From positions 147,475 through 211,474 of the forward strand of contig NZ_JAGQCD010000003.1 in assembly GCF_024345975.1 (NCBI RefSeq): a stretch of 64,000 bases of DNA, given 5' to 3'. Origin of the DNA: Cyanobium sp. Cruz-8D1. GTDB lineage: Bacteria > Cyanobacteriota > Cyanobacteriia > PCC-6307 > Cyanobiaceae. The notes beneath the pieces were generated by a model. The model worked only from the letters and a program-made list of their open reading frames with translations. It was not told the origin of the DNA and ran no database searches. Positions 54,173 through 63,786 of this stretch are shown piece by piece; position 1 is the stretch's first letter, and each line of letters starts with the position of its first letter. The position numbers were made by a program, and so were the translations under genes.

Positions 54173-55909
54173 GTGGTCGCCGAACCCCGTCGCCAGCGGA
54201 GCACGATCCTCCGGGGCGCCGAGCTGCTGAATGATCCCTTGCTCAACAAGGGCACCGCCTTCAGCCGGGCGGAGCGCCAGGCCCTGGGCCTGGAGGCCCT
54301 GCTGCCCTGGCAGGTGGAGAGCATCGAGACCCAGGTGGAGCGCTGCCGGCAGGCCTTCAACGCGATGGGCAGCGACCTGGAGCGGTACGCCTACCTCCAG
54401 ACCCTGAGGGAGCGGAACGTCACCCTCTTCCACCGCTTCCTCGCCGACCACATCGAGCTGGCCATGCCGATCGTCTACACCCCCACGGTGGGGCAGGCGA
54501 TCCAGCACTTCAGCCACACCTACCGCAGCCCCAGCCAGGGGATCTACCTGGCCGCACCGCAGCAGGACCGGCTCGAGGAGCTGCTGGCCCAGGCCTGCGG
54601 CGGCCCCGACGGCCACGCGCCGGACCTGCTCCTGGTCACCGACGCCCAGGGGATCCTCGGCATCGGCGACCAGGGGGTGGGGGGCATCCAGATCTGCCAG
54701 GGGAAGCTGGCCGTCTACACGCTCTGCGCAGGGCTTGATCCGGCCCGGGGGCTGCCGGTGATGCTCGATGTCGGCACCGACAGGCCTGAACTGCTCGCCG
54801 ACCCCTGCTATCCCGGCCTGCGCCAGCCCCGGCTGCAGGGGGAGGCCTACACCGCCTTCCTCGACCGTTTCATCACGGCGGTGCAGCGGGTGTGCCCCGG
54901 CGCCCTGGTGCACTGGGAGGACTTCGGGGCCACCCACGCCCGCCCCGTGCTGGAGGCCTACCGGCGCCGGGTGCCGAGCTTCAACGACGACATCCAGGGG
55001 ACCAGCAGCGTGGCCGCCGCGGCGATCCTGGCCGGCCTGCGGGGCCTCGGGCGCCAGCTCGCCGACCAGCAGATCGTCATCTTCGGGGCGGGCAGCGCCG
55101 GCTGCGGCATCGCCGAGCGGCTCTGGCGCCTGTTGCAGCGGGCGGGACTCAGCGCCGCCGAGGCCGCCGCTCGCCTCTGGCTGATCGACCGCGACGGGCT
55201 GATCCACGCCGCCACCCCGTCCCTGGCAGACGGCGCCAGGCCGTTTGCCAAGTCGCCGCAGCAGCTGGCGGCGCGCTTCGGAGCGCAGGCCCGCGGGAGC
55301 GGCCACGGGCCGGGCCTGCTGGCCGTGATCGAAGCGGTGCGGCCGGGGGTGCTGATCGGCACCTCCACCGCGGCCGGGGCCTTCGACCAGGCGGTGGTGG
55401 AGGCCCTCTGCGTTGGCGGCGAGCGGCCGATCGTTCTGCCCCTCTCCAATCCCACCCACCTGGCGGAGATCACCCCGGACAACCTGCTGCGCTGGAGCCA
55501 GGGCCGGGCCCTGGTGGCCACCGGCAGCCCCTTTCCGCCCGTGGCCTGCACCGGCAGCACGGGCCAGGTGATCGAACGGGTGATCGGCCAGTGCAACAAC
55601 TGCTTCGTGTTCCCGGGCCTGGGCTATGGGGCCGTGGCGGTGGGCGCCACAGAGGTGAGCGACGCCATGATCGACGCCAGCATCGAGGCCCTGGCCGGGG
55701 TGATCCCGGCCGCCAACGATCCTGAGGCGCCGCTGATGCCACCCCTTTCGGCCGTGCAGGAGGTGTCCCGGGCCGTGGCCGAAGCCGTGGCGATCGCGGC
55801 GGTGCAGGAGGGCCTGGCCCGCCACGCCACCACGGCCAAGGCCGCCAGGAGCAGGCTCGAAGGCTTGCGTTGGAGCCCCGTTTACAAAGAACTGGAGGCG
55901 CTAAGTTAA
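54173..55909 (+). CDS. NAD-dependent malic enzyme
   Basis: A 578-residue enzyme with GTG start that oxidatively decarboxylates malate to pyruvate and CO2. The N-terminal GTAFSRAERQALGLEALLP and MPIVYTPTVGQAIQHFS, the metal/malate site FNDDIQGTSSVAAAAILAGL, the NAD site IVIFGAGSAGCGIAERLW, and PIVLPLSNPTHLAEITP are conserved. Length and the long N-terminal domain match the eukaryote-like MaeA (SfcA) class of about 560 residues rather than the short MaeB class. Confidence 0.95.
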   Translation: MVAEPRRQRSTILRGAELLNDPLLNKGTAFSRAERQALGLEALLPWQVESIETQVERCRQAFNAMGSDLERYAYLQTLRERNVTLFHRFLADHIELAMPIVYTPTVGQAIQHFSHTYRSPSQGIYLAAPQQDRLEELLAQACGGPDGHAPDLLLVTDAQGILGIGDQGVGGIQICQGKLAVYTLCAGLDPARGLPVMLDVGTDRPELLADPCYPGLRQPRLQGEAYTAFLDRFITAVQRVCPGALVHWEDFGATHARPVLEAYRRRVPSFNDDIQGTSSVAAAAILAGLRGLGRQLADQQIVIFGAGSAGCGIAERLWRLLQRAGLSAAEAAARLWLIDRDGLIHAATPSLADGARPFAKSPQQLAARFGAQARGSGHGPGLLAVIEAVRPGVLIGTSTAAGAFDQAVVEALCVGGERPIVLPLSNPTHLAEITPDNLLRWSQGRALVATGSPFPPVACTGSTGQVIERVIGQCNNCFVFPGLGYGAVAVGATEVSDAMIDASIEALAGVIPAANDPEAPLMPPLSAVQEVSRAVAEAVAIAAVQEGLARHATTAKAARSRLEGLRWSPVYKELEALS

Positions 55910-55954
55910 CACTTATTGGTGTTAGCATTTAACCCAATAGCCCTTTGCCAGTCG

Positions 55955-57288
55955 ATGAAAGATCGGAAGATTCAGAAGTTTCTTTTCTCTGATATCGGCA
56001 ACCGCTTAGGCTACCTTTTGGCAGGGTCATCGTTTCTCTACGTTTTCTTCTCTCTGGTCGTGCAGGCCGTTCCCTCGCTTCAGGAATGGCAAGGCCTGGC
56101 CTTCGCTCCGATCCGGCAGGTCGCCATGGCCTCTCCTCCCTTCGCCGACCTTGCCATGCTCACCCACAGCGCCCGCTGTGACGGCAGCCTGAGCAATCTC
56201 TTCGACGGCCGGGTGAACTGCGACCCCTATGGCCGCCTGTTCACCTATCCGCCGATGGCCCTGTGGATGTTCCGCGTCCTCGGCCTCTCCAGTGCCAGCC
56301 TCGGGTGGGTGGGCGTGGTGCTTGGGACAGCCGTGGCCCTGCTCACCGGCGCCTTGTTCTTCACCCTGATCCCCTCTGCCGCCGTGGCGGGGCTTCTGCT
56401 GGCACTGACTTTCCTTTCACTGCCATTCCAACTGGCACTGGAGCGGGCGAACAACGATCTCATCGTCTTCCTGCTGCTGGCGTTGCTGGCCCTGGCTCTG
56501 TCAAGCCAGAGGCGGCGCTCGGCCGCGGCTGCGGCCACCCTGGCGTTCCTTGCTGTGGCCACCAAGATCCTTCCCCTGTTCGGCCTCGTCGCCACCCAAC
56601 TACTGCCTGCAGCCGTGAGATCCAAGGCCCGGCTTCCGGTGAGAAACCTCCGCTGGGGTCTGCTCGGTGGGGTGGCCGGCCTGTCCCTGGTCCTGCCCTG
56701 GCTCGGCTTGATTCTCCAGTCCCCCCGGGCGGGATCCTCAGCCATTGGCTGATGGCCCACCAGGTCTGTTACGACTGGATGGTCCATTTCAACTTGTCCG
56801 GAACTCAGTCCAGAGTCCTGGCCTTCAGTTGCCTGGGGATCAAGCTCCTTTTCATCCTGATGGGGTTCATTGGAGCCTGGCAGCAGGAGATGCGCCACCG
56901 CCTGCACTCTTTCCTGGCGTCGCAAGCCAGCCGGCTCGATGCACGGCTGATCGCCGTGACCATCAGCCTGTTCTCGGGCACCTGGGTGGGGACTTACCTG
57001 TTCACCAGGTCCTACGACTACAAGTTCATCTTCCTGGTGCCCGTCCTCGGGCTCACGGGCGCCCTGCTGTCCCGCAGGGCCACCGGTGCTGGTCAACAGG
57101 CCTGGATCACACTTGTACTGATCCCCATCCTGGCCGCCTGGTACAGCCCCTATCTGGCGATCAGCTTCAGCCAGCCCATGGGAATCTCGCTGGAGCTCGT
57201 CAATGACTTTGTGCTGATTCCAGTTCTTGCGGGCGCCCTGCTCGCCACGCTGGTCGGTTTCCGGTCCGCCCTAGGGGCCATCCCCTGA
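55955..57288 (+). pseudogene. Polytopic membrane glycosyltransferase-like gene, frameshifted
   Basis: Two adjacent frames make one membrane protein of about 445 residues. The first (to a stop at 56752) starts MKDRKIQKFLFSDIGNRLG and has about seven hydrophobic helices with YGRLFTYPPMALWMFR and LERANNDLIVFLLLA, resembling GT87/DUF2029 polyprenol-linked sugar transferases. The frame should pass at the C run 56731-56736 into PPGGILSHWLMAHQVC and continue through four more helices to 57288. One missing C restores it. This is either a true inactivation or a sequencing error in a homopolymer. The region right after malic enzyme is AT-richer than its surroundings. Confidence 0.7.
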
Positions 57289-57374
57289 ACCCGAAGGATC
57301 AATAAGAGCTGTGTCACCCACTCGCACCGGCCACGCCCCTGGCCTTAGCACCTTGGTCAATCACCCCCCGCGCG

Positions 57375-58946
57375 ATGGGCTTTTTCGTCCGGCTCACCGA
57401 CGCCATCGCCGCCCGTCAGTCGCTCCTGGTCACCGGCCTTGATCCCAATCCGGAGATGCTGCAGGCCTGGGCCCACCGCCGCGGCATGGGGGGCCGATCG
57501 TTTCTTTCTCAGGCGCGCCACTGGATCAAGGCGGTGGTGGAGGCCACCGCTGATCACGTTTGCTCCTACAAGCCCAGCCTCGGCTTCTACCAGGCCCTCG
57601 GCCCCGTCGGCCTGGAACTGCTGCGGGAGGTGCGGGAACTGGTCCCCCTCGACATCCCCCTGATCATCGATGCCAAGCATGGGGACCTGAACAGCTCCTC
57701 GGCCCTGGCCCACTACCTGTTCCGCGACCTCGGTGCCGACGGCGTCACCCTCTCCCCCCTGGCCGGCCAGGACATCGCCGCCCCGTTCCTGCTGTACCCG
57801 GACAAGGCGGTGGTGATCACTTGCCACAGCTCCAACGCGGCCGCCAGGGTGCTGCAGCATCACCCCAACGAGGACGACCCCCTCTACCTGCGCATCGTGC
57901 GGGAAAGCCAGCTCTGGGCCACCCCCGACCAGCTGCTGCTGGAGGTGGGCACCAGCGACCCTGCGATCCTGGCCCGGGTGCGCCAGGAGGCGCCGGAGCG
58001 TTTCCTGATCCTGCGCAGCCTCTGGGGCGAGGAGGACCGGCTCGATGCCCTGCTGGAGGCCGGTCTGAGCCCGTCCGCCGACGGCCTGTTGATGCCCCTG
58101 CCCCAGAACCTGCTGGTGGAGGACGACATCGCCGTCCGTTCGGCTGCCCTCAAACAGCGCATCAGCGAGCGGCGGGACCGGTGGCTGGAGCGGCGGGCGC
58201 GGGACCAGAGCGATGTCTGCAGCCTGTGGCTGCCGGACCGTCGTCAGGACAGCGCCACCCAGGCCGGCGCGGGCCCCCAGGATGATGGAGTCGGCAACGG
58301 AGCGGGAGACCCCCTGGCCAGCCTGATCGTCGATCTGTTCGACATCGGCTGCCTGCTGTTCGGCGACTACGTACAGGCCTCCGGGGCCGTTTTCAACTAC
58401 TACGTCGATCTGCGCCAGATCATCTCCGATCCCAACCTCTTCCACCGGGTGCTGCATGCCTACGCCGGCCAGCTCGGTGAGCTGGTCTTCGATCGCATCG
58501 CCGGCATTCCCTATGGCTCCCTGCCCACCGCCACCGGGCTGTCGCTGCAGCTGCACAAGCCCCTGCTCTACCCCCGCAAGGAGGTGAAGGCCCACGGCGC
58601 CCGCCGCCTGATCGAAGGGGACTTCGAAGAGGGCGACCGGGTGGTGGTGGTGGACGACATCCTGATCACGGGAAGCAGCGTGCTGGAGGGCATCGCCAAG
58701 CTGGAGAGCTCCGGCCTGGAGGTGGAGGACGTGGTGGTGTTCATCGACCACGGCGGCCAGGCGGACACCAGCGCCCGCCAGCGGCTCGCCAGGCAGGGCT
58801 ACCGCTGCCACGCCGTGCTCGACATTCCGCGCATCACGGGGGTGCTGCATGCGGCCGGGCGGCTCAGCGATGGACAGGCCGCCACCCTCGGCTATGCCCC
58901 TCCGGCGAGGGCATTGGGCGTTGGGGGGCTACTGGCCAGCTCGTAG
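57375..58946 (+). CDS. Bifunctional orotidine-5'-phosphate decarboxylase / orotate phosphoribosyltransferase
   Basis: A 523-residue fusion. Residues ~1-270 are an OMP decarboxylase of the PyrF type II group (LLVTGLDPNPEMLQ, SYKPSLGFYQ, IIDAKHGDLNSSS, LSPLAGQDIAAPF with the K-x-D active-site relation). Residues ~315-523 are an orotate PRTase (PYGSLPTATGLSLQLHKPLLYPRKE, PRPP motif VVVVDDILITGSSVLE). Both act in the last two steps of UMP synthesis, in order PyrE then PyrF. A fused enzyme with decarboxylase first is found in some cyanobacteria. Confidence 0.93.
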   Translation: MGFFVRLTDAIAARQSLLVTGLDPNPEMLQAWAHRRGMGGRSFLSQARHWIKAVVEATADHVCSYKPSLGFYQALGPVGLELLREVRELVPLDIPLIIDAKHGDLNSSSALAHYLFRDLGADGVTLSPLAGQDIAAPFLLYPDKAVVITCHSSNAAARVLQHHPNEDDPLYLRIVRESQLWATPDQLLLEVGTSDPAILARVRQEAPERFLILRSLWGEEDRLDALLEAGLSPSADGLLMPLPQNLLVEDDIAVRSAALKQRISERRDRWLERRARDQSDVCSLWLPDRRQDSATQAGAGPQDDGVGNGAGDPLASLIVDLFDIGCLLFGDYVQASGAVFNYYVDLRQIISDPNLFHRVLHAYAGQLGELVFDRIAGIPYGSLPTATGLSLQLHKPLLYPRKEVKAHGARRLIEGDFEEGDRVVVVDDILITGSSVLEGIAKLESSGLEVEDVVVFIDHGGQADTSARQRLARQGYRCHAVLDIPRITGVLHAAGRLSDGQAATLGYAPPARALGVGGLLASS

Positions 58947-58989
58947 AGTGGTACTGCGTCCCTGAAAAACCCGGGCGCCCCCTCCCGCC

Positions 58990-59211
58990 ATGCCCCAGGT
59001 CCAGGGTCAGCCCCCCACGATCGGCGAGCTTGAGGCGAAATATTCCCTTTACTGCAAGGCGATGCGGCTGCTGCTTAAGCAGGGCAGCACCCTGGAGGCG
59101 ATCCAGCGGACGGTCTGCTGGAGCCGGCTGGAACAGCTCCACATCTGCCTGCCCAGCCGCTACAAATCGCCCGACTATCTCTACGCCGTACTGAAGCGCG
59201 ACCTGCGCTGA
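58990..59211 (+). CDS. Conserved hypothetical small protein
   Basis: A 73-residue soluble protein, ATG 58990. It is highly helical with IGELEAKYSLYCKAMRLLL, TLEAIQRTVCWSRLEQLHI and a C-terminal SPDYLYAVLKRDLR. Two Cys lie in the middle. The codon usage and size fit a genuine gene and similar small proteins occur beside pyrimidine genes in picocyanobacteria as I recall, but I cannot name a family. Confidence 0.7.
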   Translation: MPQVQGQPPTIGELEAKYSLYCKAMRLLLKQGSTLEAIQRTVCWSRLEQLHICLPSRYKSPDYLYAVLKRDLR

Positions 59212-59280
59212 TCGCAGGGTTCCTGATTCCCCTGCCAGGATCAGCGGGCGAACAGGGTCGGTGCCCGCTCAGGCGATTCC

Positions 59281-62200
59281 GTGAAGTCGATCTCCGATCC
59301 GTTCCTGCGCCGGCCCGTGCTGACGCTGGTGCTCAGTCTTCTGGTGCTCCTCGGAGGCCTGATCAGCCTGCCCGGGCTGAAGGTGGAGAACCTGCCTCCG
59401 ATCGCCCCCGGCCGGGTGTCGGTGAGCGCCAGCTACCCGGGCGCCAGCCCCGAAGTGGTGGAGCAGGGGGTCACCAGCCTGCTGGAGAAGCAGTTCAACG
59501 GCCTGGAACGGCTGGATTCGATCCGCTCCACCAGTTCGAGCAACGGCAGCAGCATCTCCCTCGGCTTCGAGGGGGGGAATCCCGAGCTCAACCAGATCAA
59601 CACCCAGAACGAGGCCGCGGTGGTGAGCCGCCAGCTGCCGGCCCAGGTGTCCCGCTTCGGCGTGCAGGTACGGCGCACCTCCGACGACCTGCTGATGGTG
59701 CTCAGCTTCAGCGCCAGCCGCGACCTCTACGACGACGTCTTTCTGAGCGGCTGGGTGGATCAGGTGATCCGCGACAGGTTGCAACGGGTGCCCGGCGTAG
59801 GGGAGGTGCGGCTGTTCGGGGGTAGTTCGCTCGCCTTCCGGCTGTGGCTGGATCCGCTGCGCCTGGAACAACGCGATCTGACCATCGCTGAGGTGCGGGA
59901 CGCGCTCGAGGAGCAGAACGTGCTGGCCGCCCTGGGCCAGGCCGGTGTCGCCCCCTCCCCCGACGACCAGCTCATCACCCTGCCCCTGCGCATGGAAGGG
60001 CGCCTGCGCAGCGCCCAGGAATTCGAGAGTCTGGTGATCGACCGCAGCGCCAACGGTGGCGTCACCCTGCTGAAGGATGTGGGCCGGGTGAGCCTGGGCA
60101 GCGAGAACTACGAATCGATCGCCACCGACCTCAAGGGCAAGACGGCGGTGGCCGTGGGGGTCTTCCAGCGGGACGGCAGCAACGCCCTGGAGGTGAGCCA
60201 GGGCATCAATGGGGCCCTCGAAGCTCTCGGATCCAGCTTTCCACCGGGGGTGGATCTGCAGGTGATCGTTGATGAGGCGGCCTCGATCCGCACCAGCATC
60301 GACCGCACCACCGCGAGCCTGCGGGAGGCGGTGCTGCTGGTGTTTCTGGTGCTGCTGCTGGGGCTCGGCAACAGCCGACTCGCCCTGATCAGCGCCTCGG
60401 CGGTGCCGGTGGCCCTGATCGGATCCCTGGCCGTGCTGCGCCTCAGCGGCGATTCGATCAACACCCTCACCCTGTTCGGCATGGTGCTGGCCAGCGGCCT
60501 GGTGGTGGACGACGCCATCGTGGTCAGCGAGGACATCGGCCGCCGCCTGGAGAACGGCCGCACGCCGCTTCAGGCCGCCCAGGAGGCCATGGCGGAGCTG
60601 GGCGGCGCGGTGATCGCCACCTCCCTGGTGCTGATCGTGGTGTTCCTGCCGGTGCTCACCCTGCAGGGCACCCTGGGCCGCCTTTACGCCCCGATCGCCC
60701 TGACGATCGGGGCCACCATCGTGTTCTCCACCTTCAACGCCCTCACCTTCACCCCGGTGGCGGCCAGCCGGCTGCTGCACGCCGAGCGGCGCGAGCCAAG
60801 CTGGCTGCTGCGCTGGATCGATCCGCCCCGCCGGGCCCTGGAGCGACTGGAAGGCCCCTACGACCGGCTGCTGACCCGGGTGCTGGGCTGGCGGCGGCGG
60901 GTGGTGGTCGGCCTGCTGCTCGGTCTGCTGCTCACCGGGCTGGCACTGCAGCAGCGGCCCACAGCCTTCATTCCCCAGGAGGACAGCGGCCAGCTGAGGG
61001 GTGTGGTGTTGCTCCAGGACGGCATCGCCCTGCCGCGCACCCAGAAGGTGATGGACCAGGTGCGGGCGGTGGTGGCTGAGGAACCGCTGATGCGGTTCGC
61101 CAACTTCTACGCCGGACGCTCCTTCGGGGACAGCTCCCCCAACAAGGGCATCTTCTTCCTGCGCCTGCGGCCGATCGAGGAACGCAACAGCGCCGACCAG
61201 AGCGCGGCGGCGGTGGCCGAACGACTCAACAAGCGTCTGCGCCAGACGGTCACCGACGCCACCGTGATCGTGAGCGAATCCCCCACGGTGCGGGGCTTCA
61301 GCAGCGAGAGCGGCCTGGAGTTCGACCTGCTCGACACCAGCGCTGGCCGCCTCAGCCTGGGGGAGTTCCAGCAGCAGGCCGAGGCCTTCATCGCAGCGGC
61401 CCGGGACACCGGCGCCTTCGAGCAGGTGGGCACCCGCTTCAGCGCCGACGCCCCCCTGCTGCGCCTGATCCCCGACCGGCTGCGCATGGCCTCGCTCCAG
61501 GTGGATCTCGATGAAGTAGTGAGCGTGCTCGGGGCCAGCTTCGGCAGCGATTACGTCAACGACAGCTTCGAAGGCGACCAGGTGCGCAAGGTGATCGTCC
61601 AGCTGGAAGGCGGCTCCCGGCGAAATGCCGACGATGTGCTCGCCCTGCAGGTGCGCAGCCGGGACGACCAGCTGATTCCCCTGGCCCAGATCGTGCGGGT
61701 GGAGGCGGGCACCGGCCCCACAACGATCAACCACACCCGTCTGGTGCGTTCGATCAGCATCCGGGCCCAGGCCGGACCAGGGGTGAGCAGCGGCCAGGCC
61801 ATCGCCCTGCTGGAGCAGCTGCAGCAGGACAGGGGCAGCACGGCCACCGATCTCGAGTGGGCGGGCCTGGCACGGGAGGAGGCCAGGGCCGGGGGCGGCA
61901 ATCTCCAGGTCTTCGCCCTGGCGGTGCTGGTGATGGTCCTGGTGCTGGCGGGTCTCTACGAGAACTTCGCTGATCCCTTCATCATCCTGGCGACGGTGCC
62001 GATGGGGGTGCTCGGTGGGGTGCTGGGTCTGGCGCTGCGGGGCCTGCCCCTCGACGTCTACGGCCAGATGGGCCTGCTGGTGCTGGTGAGCCTGGCGGCC
62101 AAGAACGCGATTCTGATCGTCGAATTCGCCAACCAGCGCCTGGCCGAAGGGATGCCCCTCGACCAGGCCGTCCACGGCGCCGCCGTCGCCCGTCTGCGGC

Positions 62201-62418
62201 CGATCCTGCTCACCGCGTTCTCGTCGCTGGCGGGCTTCCTGCCGCTGCTGTTCGCCACCGGCGCCGGCTCCGCCAGCCGCACCAGCATCGGCACGGTGGT
62301 GTTCTTCGGGCTGCTGCTGGCCACGCTGCTGACCCTGTTCCTCGTCCCCACCCTGTACCGGATCATCAAGGGTTGGGAGCTCAGCCTGGGCGCCGGTCGC
62401 CGCGGGGAGCAGACGTAG
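59281..62418 (+). CDS. RND family efflux pump, AcrB-like inner-membrane subunit
   Basis: A 1045-residue hydrophobe/amphiphile efflux protein with GTG start and about twelve transmembrane helices. Porter-domain text includes ENLPPIAPGRVSVSASYPGA and TLPLRMEGRLRSAQEFESLV; the proton relay is in GLVVDDAIVVSEDIGRRLE (helix 4); C-terminal VLVSLAAKNAILIVEFANQ and IGTVVFFGLLLATLLTLFLVP are typical. The periplasmic adaptor gene (AcrA-like) is not beside it on either side, and the next 476 bases contain no clear gene. Confidence 0.93.
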   Translation: MKSISDPFLRRPVLTLVLSLLVLLGGLISLPGLKVENLPPIAPGRVSVSASYPGASPEVVEQGVTSLLEKQFNGLERLDSIRSTSSSNGSSISLGFEGGNPELNQINTQNEAAVVSRQLPAQVSRFGVQVRRTSDDLLMVLSFSASRDLYDDVFLSGWVDQVIRDRLQRVPGVGEVRLFGGSSLAFRLWLDPLRLEQRDLTIAEVRDALEEQNVLAALGQAGVAPSPDDQLITLPLRMEGRLRSAQEFESLVIDRSANGGVTLLKDVGRVSLGSENYESIATDLKGKTAVAVGVFQRDGSNALEVSQGINGALEALGSSFPPGVDLQVIVDEAASIRTSIDRTTASLREAVLLVFLVLLLGLGNSRLALISASAVPVALIGSLAVLRLSGDSINTLTLFGMVLASGLVVDDAIVVSEDIGRRLENGRTPLQAAQEAMAELGGAVIATSLVLIVVFLPVLTLQGTLGRLYAPIALTIGATIVFSTFNALTFTPVAASRLLHAERREPSWLLRWIDPPRRALERLEGPYDRLLTRVLGWRRRVVVGLLLGLLLTGLALQQRPTAFIPQEDSGQLRGVVLLQDGIALPRTQKVMDQVRAVVAEEPLMRFANFYAGRSFGDSSPNKGIFFLRLRPIEERNSADQSAAAVAERLNKRLRQTVTDATVIVSESPTVRGFSSESGLEFDLLDTSAGRLSLGEFQQQAEAFIAAARDTGAFEQVGTRFSADAPLLRLIPDRLRMASLQVDLDEVVSVLGASFGSDYVNDSFEGDQVRKVIVQLEGGSRRNADDVLALQVRSRDDQLIPLAQIVRVEAGTGPTTINHTRLVRSISIRAQAGPGVSSGQAIALLEQLQQDRGSTATDLEWAGLAREEARAGGGNLQVFALAVLVMVLVLAGLYENFADPFIILATVPMGVLGGVLGLALRGLPLDVYGQMGLLVLVSLAAKNAILIVEFANQRLAEGMPLDQAVHGAAVARLRPILLTAFSSLAGFLPLLFATGAGSASRTSIGTVVFFGLLLATLLTLFLVPTLYRIIKGWELSLGAGRRGEQT

Positions 62419-62429
62419 GAGGCTGCTGG

Positions 62430-62830
62430 AAAACCGATCCAACTGCGTGCGACCGCCTCATTCGCATGTCTGCGCCGAGAAGCGGATTCCCTGGGACTAT
62501 CCCATTGGCAGGTCAGGCGCCTGGCGGATCAGGAGCTGGGGCTCCTATCCATCCCGCAGGGGCCACGCAGGCTGGCTTTATTGCTGCAGACGAACGAGTG
62601 GATCCGCACGGAGCGGATTTTGTAGCCGAAGGCTTCGGCGAAGCAGCAGGAGCAGCTGGGCAACAATCTGCAGTTCCGCTGGATCGTCGTACGGAACCCT
62701 GTCCGCACCGTCTGGAATCCGACTGAACCGATGGCCGCCCGCCAAGTTCGTAGACACAAAAACTTGAAAACCCCAAATCGTGACGTGTTGCTGAGTGGGA
62801 ACCTGATGGCACAGCGCCTCGAATGCTCCT
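62430..62830 (+). other. Gene-poor stretch with a degraded reading frame
   Basis: The 476 bases after the RND gene hold no intact gene. One plus frame reads coherent protein-like text (FACLRREADSLGLSHWQVRR, then LGLLSIPQGPRRLALLLQ, NEWIRTERIL), stops at TAG near 62622, and resumes as KQQEQLGNNLQFRWIVVRNP and AARQVRRHKNL before a stop at 62830. A different plus frame is open over 117 codons without conserved-looking text. The first pattern resembles an eroded gene; the family is not recognised. Confidence 0.3.
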
Positions 62831-62894
62831 AGAGTCAGCAGACGTAATGCCCTAAAAGTTACTAAATATTCGAGCTGTCCTCTAGCAAAAGCCA

Positions 62895-63464
62895 TCAACT
62901 CACGTCATCGACGCCAGGCTCGAGTGAGTGCATGAATCGCCTGATCTTGTTTGTGGAAAATCCAGCCCAAGGAAAGAAGCTATCTCTCCACTCATGCTTT
63001 CGAACGATAAAGTCAGTACTTCGCAAACAAAATCCATGCGATCGGACGATAGAGACGACCTCAGACATTGATTTGGCGTTTTTTAGTTGCAGCTGAATGC
63101 AATGATCATACCGCGCAAACTCATAGAAGCGAGACGACTCAGCATCACTGAAATGAACATCTTCTGCGATACGACATAGGTCTGCATCATGCGCTCCTTC
63201 CTGAAGAGTCAGAGCAAGAGCCATGGAGAAGACATGATCCGACCAACGCTGGCCATTTTCCATCCAGACCCAATCATTAGAAGACAACAAGGTTGCAGCT
63301 TCTTTGAGCACATCTTTGTTAGTTTCTGGAAAGCCATATTTACATGCAAGAATCTCAACCTCGCCGAGACTGGCCGCTGCCACAATCAACTTTCTTACAT
63401 CTGGATGCGCATCGACATAACGTGCAAACTCAGATAGTGCTTGCAACTTCTCAGGAGTAATCAT
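62895..63464 (-). CDS. Nif11-like domain protein
   Basis: A 189-residue protein, noticeably AT-richer than its neighbours. The first ~50 residues (PEKLQALSEFARYVDAHPDV, KLIVAAASLGEVEILACKYGF) match the Nif11 pattern of a helical segment ending in A-x-x-x-G-F. In cyanobacteria Nif11 domains often serve as leader peptides for ribosomally made, modified peptides, but here the domain is followed by a ~130-residue region without Gly-Gly cleavage site or Cys-rich core (only scattered Cys), so it is probably a stand-alone Nif11-type protein. The function of such proteins is unknown. No maturation enzymes are nearby. Confidence 0.65.
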   Translation of the reverse strand: MITPEKLQALSEFARYVDAHPDVRKLIVAAASLGEVEILACKYGFPETNKDVLKEAATLLSSNDWVWMENGQRWSDHVFSMALALTLQEGAHDADLCRIAEDVHFSDAESSRFYEFARYDHCIQLQLKNAKSMSEVVSIVRSHGFCLRSTDFIVRKHEWRDSFFPWAGFSTNKIRRFMHSLEPGVDDVS

Positions 63465-63786
63465 AATTAATGAAAAATATTTTCATTTTACACGGGCTGA
63501 CGATCTACTGGCTAGCCATTATGCAGTGTTTGCATAATGGGTTTGCCCCCCATTGACAGGACCGCGCTCTCCCCACTAGAAATTTAAGCCTTATGCAACC
63601 AATGAAATAGATATAAGGACTAAGGCTCCCCCGGGTTCAGGAAACGAGCCAGTACACCTCTGCACGCCCTCGCGCCCGAAACACCCACGGCCAAGACCAA
63701 GGCCCGTTGCCACACTGGTCATGGGGACGTCAGGCCATGACCGATGACATCTTTGGAGGCTCGTCCCCGAAAGGAAACGTGGTCTG
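63465..63786. other. Intergenic accessory region
   Basis: About 320 bases with no convincing gene. It contains the palindrome above and, further on, an inverted repeat of 8-base arms GGTCATGG / CCATGACC at 63717-63742 just before a small open frame. The base composition shifts from AT-rich near 63465 back toward the genome average by 63640, consistent with a junction between inserted and resident sequence. Confidence 0.4.
63516..63540. promoter_or_regulatory. Perfect 10-base inverted repeat upstream of the Nif11-like gene
   Basis: Arms CCATTATGCA and TGCATAATGG with a 5-base GTGTT loop, 52 bases upstream of the minus-strand Nif11-domain start at 63464. The symmetry and AT-rich character look like an operator for a dimeric regulator, or a terminator for something to the right. 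A smaller palindrome, GAAAA-ATA-TTTTC at 63472-63484, lies between it and the start. Confidence 0.45.

Noticed and set aside
55906..55925. 6-bp hairpin at the malic enzyme stop as a terminator
   Set aside because: Short AT-rich stem with a 6-base loop and no T tract; too weak to call.
59269..62442. 1057-codon minus-strand frame opposite the RND pump
   Set aside because: Gln/His/Gly-rich antisense artefact of high GC; the plus frame has all RND motifs.
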